Origin: Desulfosporosinus sp. Tol-M
GTDB taxonomy: Bacteria > Bacillota > Desulfitobacteriia > Desulfitobacteriales > Desulfitobacteriaceae
NCBI GenBank assembly: GCA_000770645.1
Contig: JQID01000123.1
Span: 67,761-131,760, forward strand
DNA: 64,000 nt
Reading direction: 5' to 3'
Of the stretch, positions 7,742 to 18,619 are shown in pieces (position 1 is the first letter of the stretch; every line of letters begins with the position of its first letter). The position numbers were made by a program, and so were the translations under genes. The notes under the pieces are model-generated. The model searched no databases, had not been told where the DNA came from, and saw only the letters and a list, made by a program, of their open reading frames with translations.

Positions 7742-9904
7742 ATGGATATTTTCAATGTTTTGGATTCTGCTTCGTGGTTAATTGTCGAGAAGATGATGAA
7801 TAAACAATTTGAGGTTCTTCATTTAGGTGATTCCCTCCGAACCGTGATTCGGCATTTCCATAAATATAAATTGAATACGCTTCCGGTCGTTGGCGAGGAT
7901 GAAAACCTTATTGGCGTCTTTCCGAAAAAAAGGTTATTTAAGGCGTTATTAGATGGCTTAAGCCTTGATGATCCATGCAATGCGTACGTGGTTTTTGATC
8001 CCGTTTTTGTATCATCGGATCTCACCTATGATGAAATATCACTCGTAGTGAGAATCAATCGAAGTCGGGTTGATTATGTTGTTGTCGTGGATGGCTCGAA
8101 TAAAGTGGTAGGAATGATAGGCACCGCAGAATATCTGCGCGAAAGCCTGAATGTGATCATGACTTCCTCTGCTCTGCTTGAATCATTATTTCGGGCTAAT
8201 TCCGAGGGGATCGTTATTATTAATCGTGAGGAATTAATATTGCGGATTAATCCCGCCGCTGAAAGAATGTTTGGACTTAGGGCATCAGAGGTTAAAGGAA
8301 TTAGTCTCAAAGAGATCCTCCCGGAGATTACGGTTTCCAAGAAACGCCGCTTAGGTATAAGACAAATCGTGAAATCCGTGCATGTGATTGTAAATCAAGT
8401 ACCGATCCTGGAAGGAGAAGTACCAATCGGAACAAGCATTGCGCTCTTGGACATCTCGTACGCTATTCAAATTGCCCAGGAACTGAAAATAGTCAAAGAA
8501 TTGCAGTCAACCCTTAGTGGAGTTCTCAGCGCTTCTTCGGATGGTGTGTTTGTTTCGGATATGACAGGTACGGTAAGATTTGTCAATGAGAGGGCCAGTC
8601 AGCTGCTCGCAGAACCCTCTGCAAATATCACAGGCAGACCGGTGGATGCTTTACTCCAAACGAAAAGTCCGGCTCAAGTCCTGAAAACAGGTACAGCCGA
8701 AGTTGACGAATGTGTCATAAAAGGGAGAAACTGTATTGTTTCTCACATCCCAATTACGCAAGAAGAGAACAATGGAATTGGGATAACGGGGGTGGTGAGT
8801 ACAGTCTATCTTGAAGATAATGTGCTCACTGAAGAGATCGCTCGAAAATGGTTTTCGTTAAATCAACAGGTTCAATATTATCGCAATGAACTGGAAAAAC
8901 GGGGAGCAGAGATTAGGAGTTTTGATCATATTGTCTCTAAAAATCCAAAGTTCAATAAGATGAAAAAGGACGCCCAACGCATTGCACGCAGTAGTTCGAC
9001 GGTCCTGTTGACCGGGGAAAGTGGAGTTGGCAAGGACATCTTTGCCCATGCCATTCATGCTGCGAGTCCTAGGATGAAACATCCTTTTATCAAAGTGAAT
9101 TGTGCAGCTATACCGGAAACCTTATTAGAATCGGAACTGTTTGGTTATGCCCCAGGTTCCTTTACCGGAGCGTCTAAAAAGGGAAAATCGGGCTATTTTG
9201 AGCGTGCGGATGGCGGGACAATTTTTCTGGATGAAATTGGGGATATGCCGCTGTCGATTCAAGTTAAAATTTTACAGGTGTTACAGGAAAAAGAATTTAT
9301 CCGGGTGGGCGGACAAAGCATTCGCGGGGTTGATGTGCGAATTATTGCTGCCACGAATCGAGATTTACGGAAAAGGATCGCGATGGGCGCTTTTCGCGAG
9401 GATCTTTTCTATCGTCTCAATGTCATCGAATTTAATTTGCCTGCGCTACGCGAGCGTTCTGAAGATATTCTGATTTTAGCTGAATCATTTATTGAAAAAT
9501 ACAACCGAATTTTAGGCTCAAATGTCATCGGAATAAATTCCCGGGCCAAAAATGCTTTAGAATCTTATGCTTGGCCTGGAAACATTCGGGAACTGGAAAA
9601 CGCTATTGAGAGAGCCGCCAATTATGTTTGGGAAGGGGAAATTGGGCTCGAGGATCTTCCAACCCAAATTGTGCGGTTGGGGCTGGAACCCATAGCCCGC
9701 ATAGAGCCTATGAGCTCCTGGAGAACCGTGGAACCTAACGAGCCGCTGGAACCATCAACCTACCGTAGACTATTAGGTGATGTTGATAAGGAAATTCTCT
9801 TGGAAGCCCTGAGAAAAGCGAATGGAAATAAAAGTGCTGCAGCCCGGCTTCTCAAAATAAGTCGCTCGGCGTTTTATGGAAAGTTAGCTAAATATGGGCT
9901 TTAA
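7742..9904 (+). CDS. sigma-54 interaction domain transcriptional regulator with N-terminal CBS and PAS domains
   Basis: 720 aa; CBS-like N-terminus, PAS, GESGVGKD, ELFGYAPGSFTGA, IFLDEIGDMP, Fis-type HTH KSAAARLLKISRSAFYGKL. Confidence 0.85.
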   Translation: MDIFNVLDSASWLIVEKMMNKQFEVLHLGDSLRTVIRHFHKYKLNTLPVVGEDENLIGVFPKKRLFKALLDGLSLDDPCNAYVVFDPVFVSSDLTYDEISLVVRINRSRVDYVVVVDGSNKVVGMIGTAEYLRESLNVIMTSSALLESLFRANSEGIVIINREELILRINPAAERMFGLRASEVKGISLKEILPEITVSKKRRLGIRQIVKSVHVIVNQVPILEGEVPIGTSIALLDISYAIQIAQELKIVKELQSTLSGVLSASSDGVFVSDMTGTVRFVNERASQLLAEPSANITGRPVDALLQTKSPAQVLKTGTAEVDECVIKGRNCIVSHIPITQEENNGIGITGVVSTVYLEDNVLTEEIARKWFSLNQQVQYYRNELEKRGAEIRSFDHIVSKNPKFNKMKKDAQRIARSSSTVLLTGESGVGKDIFAHAIHAASPRMKHPFIKVNCAAIPETLLESELFGYAPGSFTGASKKGKSGYFERADGGTIFLDEIGDMPLSIQVKILQVLQEKEFIRVGGQSIRGVDVRIIAATNRDLRKRIAMGAFREDLFYRLNVIEFNLPALRERSEDILILAESFIEKYNRILGSNVIGINSRAKNALESYAWPGNIRELENAIERAANYVWEGEIGLEDLPTQIVRLGLEPIARIEPMSSWRTVEPNEPLEPSTYRRLLGDVDKEILLEALRKANGNKSAAARLLKISRSAFYGKLAKYGL

Positions 9905-9935
9905 GAATATGGGCTTTAAGAATATGGGCTTTAAG
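9891..9935 (+). repeat. 15-bp tandem repeat x3 (AATATGGGCTTTAAG) spanning the stop codon
   Basis: read directly; each unit contributes an in-frame TAA. Confidence 0.95.
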
Positions 9936-10075
9936 CCTTCAATAATATTGACGCAGGAACACGCTTTTTATTACCCAAATTTACTTGTGATATACAAGGT
10001 AAAGAATTTTAAGCCCATTCGGTAGTGAATAAAGTTGGTAACGATTGAAGAGGAGCTCTGACTAGTATAAAATAG

Positions 10076-10103
10076 GAAACTCCGGGAATAATCTCGGAGT
10101 TTC
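10076..10103. terminator. 9-bp hairpin gaaactccg/cggagtttc
   Basis: read directly; no strong T-run, so weak terminator evidence. Confidence 0.4.
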
Positions 10104-10209
10104 GGTTATGGTACACCACGTAGGGCGATTACTTATTGGTGAAAGTAAGTTATACTGGAATTAAGTTAATGGATATGAGGAATATACATCAATTTGGAGG
10201 TAATTGGGG

Positions 10210-10401
10210 CTAGCTCTGTGCGGAAATGTCGGGGTCGTTCTTTATATCCTGCTTATCCTCTTCATCGGGATTACATCCACACCTGCGTGATATAATAGTA
10301 AAACCATACTGTTCAGATTTTCGACCGAGTAAGAAAGCTGCCAATAAACTAAGTATAAAGAGAAACCCATGGGTATGAGTGTGTTTTTGATGATAAAACA
10401 T
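10210..10401 (-). CDS. small hypothetical single-TM protein (63 aa)
   Basis: strong RBS (aaaggaggagttactATG) immediately upstream on minus strand; GFLFILSLLAAFLLG segment. Confidence 0.55.
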   Translation of the reverse strand: MFYHQKHTHTHGFLFILSLLAAFLLGRKSEQYGFTIISRRCGCNPDEEDKQDIKNDPDISAQS

Positions 10402-10485
10402 AGTAACTCCTCCTTTCTTTTGTTCTTAGGATGGCTTTTTTTAACTATATTCATCCAGGGAATTTAAGGAAATTATTTTGGAGGT

Positions 10486-11199
10486 ATGTCAATGAATGAA
10501 GAAATCCAATCGAATTTTCTTCTGAAACGTTACTTGAGTTGGGTAGATCTGGTTATAGTTTTAGGCGGGATTGTGTGCATTTATATTATATTGGCTTTTG
10601 GAACCTTCTGGTTAATGGAGCGCTGGCCTTATGAACGCTTTTTAATGTATCTTAACGCGTTTCTGACGCAGTTATCTCTTGCCCTCTTGATTTGGACCAT
10701 GAAAAGAATCCGGCACTGGGAATGGGCGGATTTTGGTTGGCGTTCTGTGCCGCTTAAAAAATTACTGCCAAAGATCTTGAAATTATATGCTTTAACCTGG
10801 ATTATAAATATTAGTTATGCAATTTTTCTCTACCGGCATGGTTTAACCCCTTCCGATACAGATGTTTATGTCAAATTATTAGGACAAGCCACATGGTATT
10901 CCTTGATTCTGAATTTGGTTATTGCGGGCGTATTAGCTCCCATGGTGGAAGAAACGTTATTTAGGGGGATTATTTTTGGATGCTTGCAAGCGTACTTAGG
11001 AAAATGGACCTCAGCTGTGCTCAGCGCTATGATTTTTTCCGCTCTTCATTTCCAAGCCTACGGATTTTTCCCGCGCTTTATCTTAGGAATGGTCTTAGTT
11101 TACCTTTATGATAAGTATAAATCGCTCTACCCTGCGATAGCGTTACATGGGTTAAATAACATAGTTGCGACATTGATTGCAGCAAGCTTACCGATTTAA
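10486..11199 (+). CDS. CPBP family intramembrane metalloprotease
   Basis: EETLFRG motif, multiple TM segments, FSALHF. Confidence 0.85.
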   Translation: MSMNEEIQSNFLLKRYLSWVDLVIVLGGIVCIYIILAFGTFWLMERWPYERFLMYLNAFLTQLSLALLIWTMKRIRHWEWADFGWRSVPLKKLLPKILKLYALTWIINISYAIFLYRHGLTPSDTDVYVKLLGQATWYSLILNLVIAGVLAPMVEETLFRGIIFGCLQAYLGKWTSAVLSAMIFSALHFQAYGFFPRFILGMVLVYLYDKYKSLYPAIALHGLNNIVATLIAASLPI

Positions 11200-11217
11200 A
11201 GAAAAGGAGCATTTTGT

Positions 11218-11901
11218 GTGAAGCAAAAACAACAACAGGTATTGCAAATTGCCATCGATGGTCCTGCAGGTGCCGGTAAAAGTACGGTAGCTAAGCTTGT
11301 AGCCAAGCAGTTGAATCTATTCTATGTGGATACCGGGGCTATGTATCGGGCAATCACTTATAAAGTCCTAATAAACCAAGTTCAATTTGAAGACGAACTT
11401 AACGTAAGTCAAATTGCCAAAACGGCGGAGGTTGTTCTGGATCATACGGATGAAGGAACGGTCTGGTGTGATGGGGAGAATGTTACACAGGTGATTAGAA
11501 GTCCGGAAATTTCTCGCGCAGTTTCTACCGTTGCAGCTTATGCGGGGGTTAGGGAACGTTTGGTTGAATTGCAGCGCAGGGAGGCAGAGCGAGGGGGAGT
11601 AGTTATGGATGGGCGTGATATAGGTACACATGTTTTGCCAGAAGCCTCTCTTAAAATCTTTTTAACCGCATCACAACAGGAACGGGCAAATCGCCGATGG
11701 AGGGAGCTCGTGAAAGCGGGAAAAAATGTGGTTTTTGAAGAAGTCGCTCAAGATATGCGAAAACGGGATCGACAGGATACTGAACGAGAGGTTTCGCCGC
11801 TGGAGCCAGCCCAAGATGCTGTCATTCTTGATACCACGGGTTTGAGTGTGGAAGAAACGGCAGCTAAAATTGTAGCGTTGACGCAGGAGGCTGGAAGATG
11901 A
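11218..11901 (+). CDS. cmk: cytidylate kinase
   Basis: [38 protein letters not shown] start. Confidence 0.95.
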   Translation: MKQKQQQVLQIAIDGPAGAGKSTVAKLVAKQLNLFYVDTGAMYRAITYKVLINQVQFEDELNVSQIAKTAEVVLDHTDEGTVWCDGENVTQVIRSPEISRAVSTVAAYAGVRERLVELQRREAERGGVVMDGRDIGTHVLPEASLKIFLTASQQERANRRWRELVKAGKNVVFEEVAQDMRKRDRQDTEREVSPLEPAQDAVILDTTGLSVEETAAKIVALTQEAGR

Positions 11902-12029
11902 CCTTATCTTAATTAGCGAAAGGAAAGTGATTTATCGATATAAACTCCTTCAAAATAGCAGGATTTTAAGAACACAGTAGAGAACTTATGCTTTACGATT
12001 ATTATGGAGATCTATGGAGGTCAATGGTT

Positions 12030-14003
12030 ATGAAAGTCAAACTGGCGGCAAAAGCTGGTTTTTGTTTTGGTGTTAAGCGCGCCTTGGATATGGCGGAACG
12101 GACAGTGGAAACTTCATCGGCAGTATCCCTCGGACCACTCATTCACAATCAACAGGTTGTAAAACGCTTGGCGGAGCAAGGAATTCATGTTGTTCAGGCC
12201 TTGGATGAGGTATTAGCTGAACAAACCCTGATTATCAGGTCCCATGGTGTAGGACCCAGTGTCTATCAGGGGGCTGAAAATATAGGAATTCAAGTGGTGG
12301 ATGCGACGTGCCCTTTTGTTCAGAAAGCTCAACGACTGGCTGCAGAGTCTGCTCGGAGGGGGCAGCAAGTAATTGTCATGGGAGACAAACTTCATCCGGA
12401 AGTACAGGGAATTCTGGGGTGGGCAGGAAAACAGGCTTTATCCCTTCAAACGCTCGAGGAAGCCAAAGAACTTCCGTTTTACCCGCAACTAGCCGTTTTA
12501 GCACAGACAACCCAACTCGCGGAAAGTTTTGCAGGGATTGTCGAAGAGCTAAAACTCCATACTGAAGACCTTACCGTGCACAACACGATTTGTAACGCAA
12601 CGGCAGAAAGACAAAAGGCTGCTCGTGAGTTAGCGCAAACAGTTGATGTCATGGTAGTTGTGGGTGGGCGTAATAGTGCAAATACTCAAAAATTAGCGAG
12701 TATTTGTGCGGAACTCACGAAAACATATTTGATCGAAACAGCGGAGGAATTAGAAGCTGACTGGTTTAAAGAAGCAAAAAGTGCGGGTTTAACTGCAGGG
12801 GCTTCTTCACCAGATTGGATAATTGAGGAGGTTTATCAAACAATGTTCGAAATGAATGAAAATGAAATGGATATGGCCAATTGGTTAGGGAGTTTTCAAA
12901 ATGTTCACCTGGGAGCCAGGGTGACTGGTAAGGTCGTTAAAATAACAAATGATGAGATATTCGTGGATATTGGTTGGAAATCAGAGGGTATCATCCCATT
13001 TACCGACGAAAAGGGGATCCGCCAAATACGCGCGGAGGACCTCCTATCCATAGGAGATGAAGTTGCCGCAGTGGTAATTCGTGTTGAAAATGAAGAAGGG
13101 TATACCGTCCTTTCTAAACGGCAAGCGGATGAAGAACAAGCACGGGAAAGACTGGAAAAGTTCGCTGAGAGTAAAGAGGAGATTCAAGCAAAAGTCGTTG
13201 AGGTTGTCAAGGGCGGTTTGCTGGTTGATGTGGGAATACGTGGTTTTGTTCCTGCCTCACAACTCCAACTCGGTTATGTCGAAGACCTGAACCAGTTTTT
13301 AGGTCAAACCCTTCGTCTTCGAATCATTGAATTTGATCCTGCCAAACGGAAAGTGGTTCTTTCCCAAAAAATTATTTTGGAAGAAGAGCAGGCGAATAAA
13401 CGCAGACATTTATTAGAGACCCTTCAAGTCGGCGATATTGTGACTGGGGTCGTGCGACGGATAGCCGATTTTGGTGCATTTGTAGACATCGGTGGGCTTG
13501 ATGGACTGCTTCATATTTCGGAAATGGCCTACGCCCGCATCCGGCATCCCTCGGAGATACTTAAAACGGGGGACGTAGTGGAAGTCCAAGTATTAAAATT
13601 TGAACACGATACCGGAAAACTATCTTTAGGGCTTAAACAGCTTCAAGAAAATCCGTGGGTTCGGGTGGCCGAAAAATATCCGATAGATTCCATTGTAAAA
13701 GGAGTTGTGGTGCGCATCGTTCCGTTTGGCGCCTTTGTGGGGCTTGCAGATGGGGTGGATGGATTACTTCATATTTCGCAATTAGCGGATCATCGCGTCA
13801 ATAAAGTAGAAGAGGTGCTGAAGGTCGGGGATCAGGTTAGTGCCAAGGTTATTGAATGTAAGCCGGAGGCGAAACGGTTAAGCCTAAGTATGCGCGAGAT
13901 GGTCAAAGACATTGCTCAAGCAGGTGATAACGAAGCGATTGTCTCGCAATCTGAAAACAATTCAGAAACTATCAATGATGCTTTGGATAAAGATCATGAT
14001 TAG
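12030..14003 (+). CDS. ispH-rpsA: bifunctional IspH (HMBPP reductase) / S1 RNA-binding protein fusion
   Basis: KAGFCFGVKRALDMAE, HSGVGP-like and four S1 repeats; track start 11988, better ATG at 12030. Confidence 0.92.
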   Translation: MKVKLAAKAGFCFGVKRALDMAERTVETSSAVSLGPLIHNQQVVKRLAEQGIHVVQALDEVLAEQTLIIRSHGVGPSVYQGAENIGIQVVDATCPFVQKAQRLAAESARRGQQVIVMGDKLHPEVQGILGWAGKQALSLQTLEEAKELPFYPQLAVLAQTTQLAESFAGIVEELKLHTEDLTVHNTICNATAERQKAARELAQTVDVMVVVGGRNSANTQKLASICAELTKTYLIETAEELEADWFKEAKSAGLTAGASSPDWIIEEVYQTMFEMNENEMDMANWLGSFQNVHLGARVTGKVVKITNDEIFVDIGWKSEGIIPFTDEKGIRQIRAEDLLSIGDEVAAVVIRVENEEGYTVLSKRQADEEQARERLEKFAESKEEIQAKVVEVVKGGLLVDVGIRGFVPASQLQLGYVEDLNQFLGQTLRLRIIEFDPAKRKVVLSQKIILEEEQANKRRHLLETLQVGDIVTGVVRRIADFGAFVDIGGLDGLLHISEMAYARIRHPSEILKTGDVVEVQVLKFEHDTGKLSLGLKQLQENPWVRVAEKYPIDSIVKGVVVRIVPFGAFVGLADGVDGLLHISQLADHRVNKVEEVLKVGDQVSAKVIECKPEAKRLSLSMREMVKDIAQAGDNEAIVSQSENNSETINDALDKDHD

Positions 14004-14005
14004 GG

Positions 14006-15181
14006 ATGAAGATGTCTAAACTAAAACCAACTCGGCCTATTGATTTTCCTATCTTATTTATAACACTTGCCCTCATAGCCTTTGGCTTAATTATGGTCTT
14101 GAGTGCCGGGGCAGTGAGAGGGTTTAATGCTACACAAAATACGTATTTCTATGTTTTCAAACAAATGAAGTGGACACTCATCGGTTCTCTTTTTGCGATT
14201 GTAGTCATTAAAGTTCCTTATAAGTTTTGGCGTCGGTTCGCAGGAGTGGGCATCCTTATTAGTATCGGCTTACTTATTGCGTTAGTATGTACGGACGCAG
14301 GGGATGCGACGTCCGGCTCTGCCCGTTGGATTAAGATTATGGGAATTAATGTTCAGCCTTCTGAAATCACTAAATTGGCTTTGGTGTTGTTTTACGCGCA
14401 CATTCTGGACCGATATCCGATCAAACGTGGGAAAAATTGGCTCACCCCGCTGGGAATACTGATTCCAGTTTCGATTCTCGTTTTGGGCCTCGTTTACAAA
14501 CAGCCTGATTTAGGGACGACGCTTGTATTAGCAGCGACCGGTGCTGTTATGTTATTTCAGACGGAACTTCCGACGTTCTGGTTTCTGTTGGCTTGTCCGG
14601 CATTTGGACTACCGCTCTACTATCTGATTTGGCGCACTCAGTTTCAAGCCGTTCATTATCAATGGGATAGAATTTTGGCCTGGTTTGATCCTTGGAAATA
14701 TGCTGATAATATCGGATACCAGATTACAAACGCCGAGATTGCCTTTGGCTCGGGCGGCTTGTTTGGTGTTGGCTTGGGTCGGAGTATGCAAAAATACGGT
14801 TTTCTACCAGAAAACCATACAGATATGATCTTCGCCATTGTCGGGGAGGAACTGGGCTTTGTGGGTACCCTGTTTTTATTGTGCCTCATTATTTCGTTAT
14901 ATGCCCGGGCATACCGAGTGATTCGTGAATGTCCGGATCGCTTTGGACGGCTCCTTGGTTTTGGACTGACCTCCTCGTTGGCGATTCAGACAGCAGTTAA
15001 CCTGTCAGTTGTGACCGGCGTCTTACCGGTAACAGGGATTACCCTGCCATTAATCTCGTATGGTGGGAGTTCCCTGGTTATTACGTTGATTGAGCTTGGT
15101 TTGATCTTAAATATATCCCGTTATCGTAATAGAGCTCCATCAAGCCATACTGCAACGAACCTGCGCAACGTCTCGGTGTAA
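14006..15181 (+). CDS. ftsW: FtsW/RodA/SpoVE family glycosyltransferase
   Basis: 391 aa, ten TM-like segments, SGSARWIKI, QPSEITKLAL, PLISYGGSS. Confidence 0.85.
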   Translation: MKMSKLKPTRPIDFPILFITLALIAFGLIMVLSAGAVRGFNATQNTYFYVFKQMKWTLIGSLFAIVVIKVPYKFWRRFAGVGILISIGLLIALVCTDAGDATSGSARWIKIMGINVQPSEITKLALVLFYAHILDRYPIKRGKNWLTPLGILIPVSILVLGLVYKQPDLGTTLVLAATGAVMLFQTELPTFWFLLACPAFGLPLYYLIWRTQFQAVHYQWDRILAWFDPWKYADNIGYQITNAEIAFGSGGLFGVGLGRSMQKYGFLPENHTDMIFAIVGEELGFVGTLFLLCLIISLYARAYRVIRECPDRFGRLLGFGLTSSLAIQTAVNLSVVTGVLPVTGITLPLISYGGSSLVITLIELGLILNISRYRNRAPSSHTATNLRNVSV

Positions 15182-15236
15182 ACTCCGCCTAAACGGGAAT
15201 AATATGAGTATGGGGTCCGTTTAAGGAGGGGTTCAT

Positions 15237-15869
15237 TTGGATTTCCCCTATGGAGAATGGGTGATTCTTTTCTTAGCACTTGCTGCTTGGACCGAAAAAC
15301 GAGCCTCTCGACGGTTTTTTCTGATGCTGCTGGGCACCTGGCTGCTAGGAAAATGTGGAGAGGTAGTTTTTCCTTCGACAACACTTTGGCACTGGCACTA
15401 CGCGCGTCTGGCGGTCATGCTGGCTTTTTGGGCATGGGCTTGGCAACGTGCTGAACGGCGGATCTTACCGCTCCTCTTGACAAGCTTTGTCTTAAGCATG
15501 GAAACGCTTTTTCTCGTGAATGCACCTGGGGTTATTCCCTACGAATCTTGGGTTTATACCGTTGTACCGGTCTTTGCCGCCTGGTTGACCGCGCACTCCT
15601 TTTGGGGAACGGCCGCTGCTTTTACAGGGAGCGTCCTTTTGAACCAAGTCTTCAGGCGTTTTACTTATGAGGGGATTGTGAGACTTGCGGATTTCCCTGA
15701 TCCATTTGTTTGGAATTTCGGTGTGGGCTTGTTCACAGTTTGGGCAGGACTTCGTCTGGCATGGCTGTATTATTTTGAAAAAGAAAGAGAAACGGAGATC
15801 GTCGAACAGCTGTTGCCTGCGAATGGAGGAAAAGTCTACGAATCTTCAGAAGAACAAGAACTCCTGTAG
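15237..15869 (+). CDS. hypothetical membrane protein
   Basis: 210 aa hydrophobic ORF with TTG start after aggagg. Confidence 0.65.
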   Translation: MDFPYGEWVILFLALAAWTEKRASRRFFLMLLGTWLLGKCGEVVFPSTTLWHWHYARLAVMLAFWAWAWQRAERRILPLLLTSFVLSMETLFLVNAPGVIPYESWVYTVVPVFAAWLTAHSFWGTAAAFTGSVLLNQVFRRFTYEGIVRLADFPDPFVWNFGVGLFTVWAGLRLAWLYYFEKERETEIVEQLLPANGGKVYESSEEQELL

Positions 15870-15934
15870 CAGGTGTGTGAATTTTGTAGTACCTGGGAAC
15901 GATTATTGGCTGGGATGATATGATCTGATCTGGA

Positions 15935-17287
15935 ATGTCAGGAGGATGGAATTTATTGCCTAGGGGGCTTGTGGTTGCAGCGGTTGACCTTGGGAGTATT
16001 GCTGAAGAAATGGAGATTCAAGTCGGAGATCGCGTTCTTAGTGTGAATGAAGAAGAACTTAACGATATCATTGACTTTCAGTTTGGCATCTCGGAAGAAA
16101 AATATACTCTGCTTATTGAAAAACCAAGTGGTGAGCTGTGGGAGATTGACATAGAGAAGGGTCCTGGGGAATTCTTAGGGTTAGAGGTAGAGACAATAAG
16201 TGCCGAGGGGCTAAAGGTATGTCGTAATAATTGTATGTTTTGTTTTATTGCGCAAATGCCCAAAGGGATGAGGGCAACGCTTTATGCTAAAGATGACGAT
16301 TACCGCTTATCGCTGACCCAGGGGAGTTTCATCACCCTGACTAATTTGAGTGAGCAGGATTTAGAACGAATTTTTCGAATGCATCTAAGTCCGCTTTATA
16401 TTTCTGTTCACGCCTGGAATCCAGAGGTTCGGGTCTGTCTTATGAAAAACCCGCAAGCGGGAAAGCTGCCGGAACAAATCAAACGTTTGGCTGAGGCTGG
16501 AATTGTCGTCCATGCTCAGGTTGTCTTAGTCCCGGATTATAACGACGAAGATGTGTTGAGGGAAACAATCGAACGGTTAGCTGAACTCTATCCTGCGGTA
16601 CAATCGATTGCTGTAGTCCCGGTGGGGTTAACTCGCTACCGCGAACAGCTTACACCACTGCGCGGATTCTTGTCGGCTGAAGCGAACAAGGTCTTGGATC
16701 AGGCGGAGAGGTGGCAAAAGCGCTTCTTTGAGCAGACGGGCCGACATCTTGTCTATTTCGCCGATGAATTTTACGTTTTGGCCGGACGAGAGTTTCCTGA
16801 GGCTACACTTTATGATGATTTTCCGCAATTAGAAAATGGGGTGGGAATGGTCCGGAAATTTATTACTGAGCTGGAAGTTGCCTGGAGGAAATTGCCGGAA
16901 GCAATAATAGAACGTCATGTGCATCTTATTACCGGAACATCAGCTAAAGGCTTTTTTGAACTGTGGCGGGACCGTTTGATGGAGCAAGTAAGTGGTTTGA
17001 AGCTCACGGTCCACGCGATCCGCAATGATTTTTTTGGTTCATCCGTCACGGCTGCGGGCTTAATTACGGCTCAGGATGTAGCCCGTCAATTAGGAGATTT
17101 GTTGGGTGGTGAGTTTCTTATCCCGCGTGTTATGCTTAAGGCCGATGAAGACATCTTTCTCGACGATCTGAGCGTGCAATGGTTGGAAGAAAAGGTTAAT
17201 GGCAAGGCGCGTATCGTCGAAAACGATGGGCTTTCATTCTTAGAACATGTGATCGGATATTCTTTGGAGGTGGAATGCTGTGAGTAA
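15935..17287 (+). CDS. DUF512 protein (PDZ-like plus radical-SAM-like domain)
   Basis: PDZ-like start, CRNNCMFCFIAQMPKGMR, C-terminal TGTSAKGFF domain. Confidence 0.88.
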   Translation: MSGGWNLLPRGLVVAAVDLGSIAEEMEIQVGDRVLSVNEEELNDIIDFQFGISEEKYTLLIEKPSGELWEIDIEKGPGEFLGLEVETISAEGLKVCRNNCMFCFIAQMPKGMRATLYAKDDDYRLSLTQGSFITLTNLSEQDLERIFRMHLSPLYISVHAWNPEVRVCLMKNPQAGKLPEQIKRLAEAGIVVHAQVVLVPDYNDEDVLRETIERLAELYPAVQSIAVVPVGLTRYREQLTPLRGFLSAEANKVLDQAERWQKRFFEQTGRHLVYFADEFYVLAGREFPEATLYDDFPQLENGVGMVRKFITELEVAWRKLPEAIIERHVHLITGTSAKGFFELWRDRLMEQVSGLKLTVHAIRNDFFGSSVTAAGLITAQDVARQLGDLLGGEFLIPRVMLKADEDIFLDDLSVQWLEEKVNGKARIVENDGLSFLEHVIGYSLEVECCE

Positions 17288-18617
17288 ACCCGTTGTAGCC
17301 ATCGTGGGACGCCCGAATGTCGGCAAGTCAACGTTATTTAATCGCATCACCGGCGGACTTGTGGCCATCGTGGAAAATATACCTGGCGTGACGAGAGACC
17401 GACTTTATCGCGATGCGGAGTGGCTGGGACATAAGTTTGCCTTGATTGATACCGGGGGAATAGAATTTAAAGATGAAGGGACGCCAATCGCCGCTCAGAT
17501 GCGCCGGCAAGCGGAAATTGCCATGGAAGAAGCGGATATCGTAGTTTTTGTGGTGGACGCCCGATTACCTCCTACGCCGGATGATGAGCTGATTGCTCGT
17601 ACTTTGCGACGGTCTGGAAAACCGGTCTTACTCGCTGCGAATAAAGTAGAAAATTTTGAACAAGTTGAAGGCCAACTCTACGACTTCTTAAGTTTGGGCT
17701 TAGGAGAAGCAATTCCCATTTCGGCAGTACATGGTCTGAATACCGGTGATTTGCTTGACCTGGTGATTTCAAATTTACCAAAGAATACTGAAGAAGAGTA
17801 TGATTCTGATGTGATCCGGATTTCTGTTATTGGACGGCCAAATGTCGGAAAATCGTCCTTGGTTAATATGATGCTCGGGAAAAACAGGGTTATCGTCAGT
17901 AACATTCCGGGAACAACCCGGGATGCCATAGATACTCCCTTTGAACAAGATGGGAAGCATTATGTCCTCATTGATACCGCAGGGATGCGTCGTAAAGCGC
18001 GCATAGATAAATTAACCGAGCAATACAGTGTTGTACGTTCTCTGCGTGCGGTCGATCGCTCTGACGTGATCCTCATGCTTATCGACGCTGTGGATGGAGT
18101 TACGGAACAGGACAAAAAGATTGCCGGGTATATCCATGAAGCAGGCAAAGCAATTATTTTGGTGGTCAACAAATGGGATCTCGTTGAAAAGGATGAGAAG
18201 ACCATTAACAAATTCGAAAAGACTATTCGCGAAGAATTAGGGTTTATGCAGTATGCACCAATGATATTTATTTCGGCTTTAACGGGACAACGGATCACAA
18301 AAATTATTGAGCTTGTGGATTTTGTCGCCGAACAAAATGCAACCCGTGTGACGACGGCCACTTTGAACACCTTACTGAGAGAATGGCTCCATCTCAACCC
18401 GCCTCCGACCGATAAAGGGCGGCGTTTAAAGGTCCGCTACCTGACGCAAGTTAGTGTTAAGCCCCCGACATTCGTTTTTTTTGTCAATGACCCGGAACTG
18501 ATGCACTTTTCCTATAAACGTTATTTAGAGAATCAGATGCGGAAACATTTCGGGTTTGAGGGTACTCCGATCCGAATTATCATTCGACAGAAAGATGAAG
18601 AGAAGGAGAAGGATTAA
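17280..18617 (+). CDS. der: ribosome-associated GTPase Der
   Basis: two G domains GRPNVGKST and GRPNVGKSS, KH-like C-terminus. Confidence 0.96.
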   Translation: MSKPVVAIVGRPNVGKSTLFNRITGGLVAIVENIPGVTRDRLYRDAEWLGHKFALIDTGGIEFKDEGTPIAAQMRRQAEIAMEEADIVVFVVDARLPPTPDDELIARTLRRSGKPVLLAANKVENFEQVEGQLYDFLSLGLGEAIPISAVHGLNTGDLLDLVISNLPKNTEEEYDSDVIRISVIGRPNVGKSSLVNMMLGKNRVIVSNIPGTTRDAIDTPFEQDGKHYVLIDTAGMRRKARIDKLTEQYSVVRSLRAVDRSDVILMLIDAVDGVTEQDKKIAGYIHEAGKAIILVVNKWDLVEKDEKTINKFEKTIREELGFMQYAPMIFISALTGQRITKIIELVDFVAEQNATRVTTATLNTLLREWLHLNPPPTDKGRRLKVRYLTQVSVKPPTFVFFVNDPELMHFSYKRYLENQMRKHFGFEGTPIRIIIRQKDEEKEKD

Positions 18618-18619
18618 AT

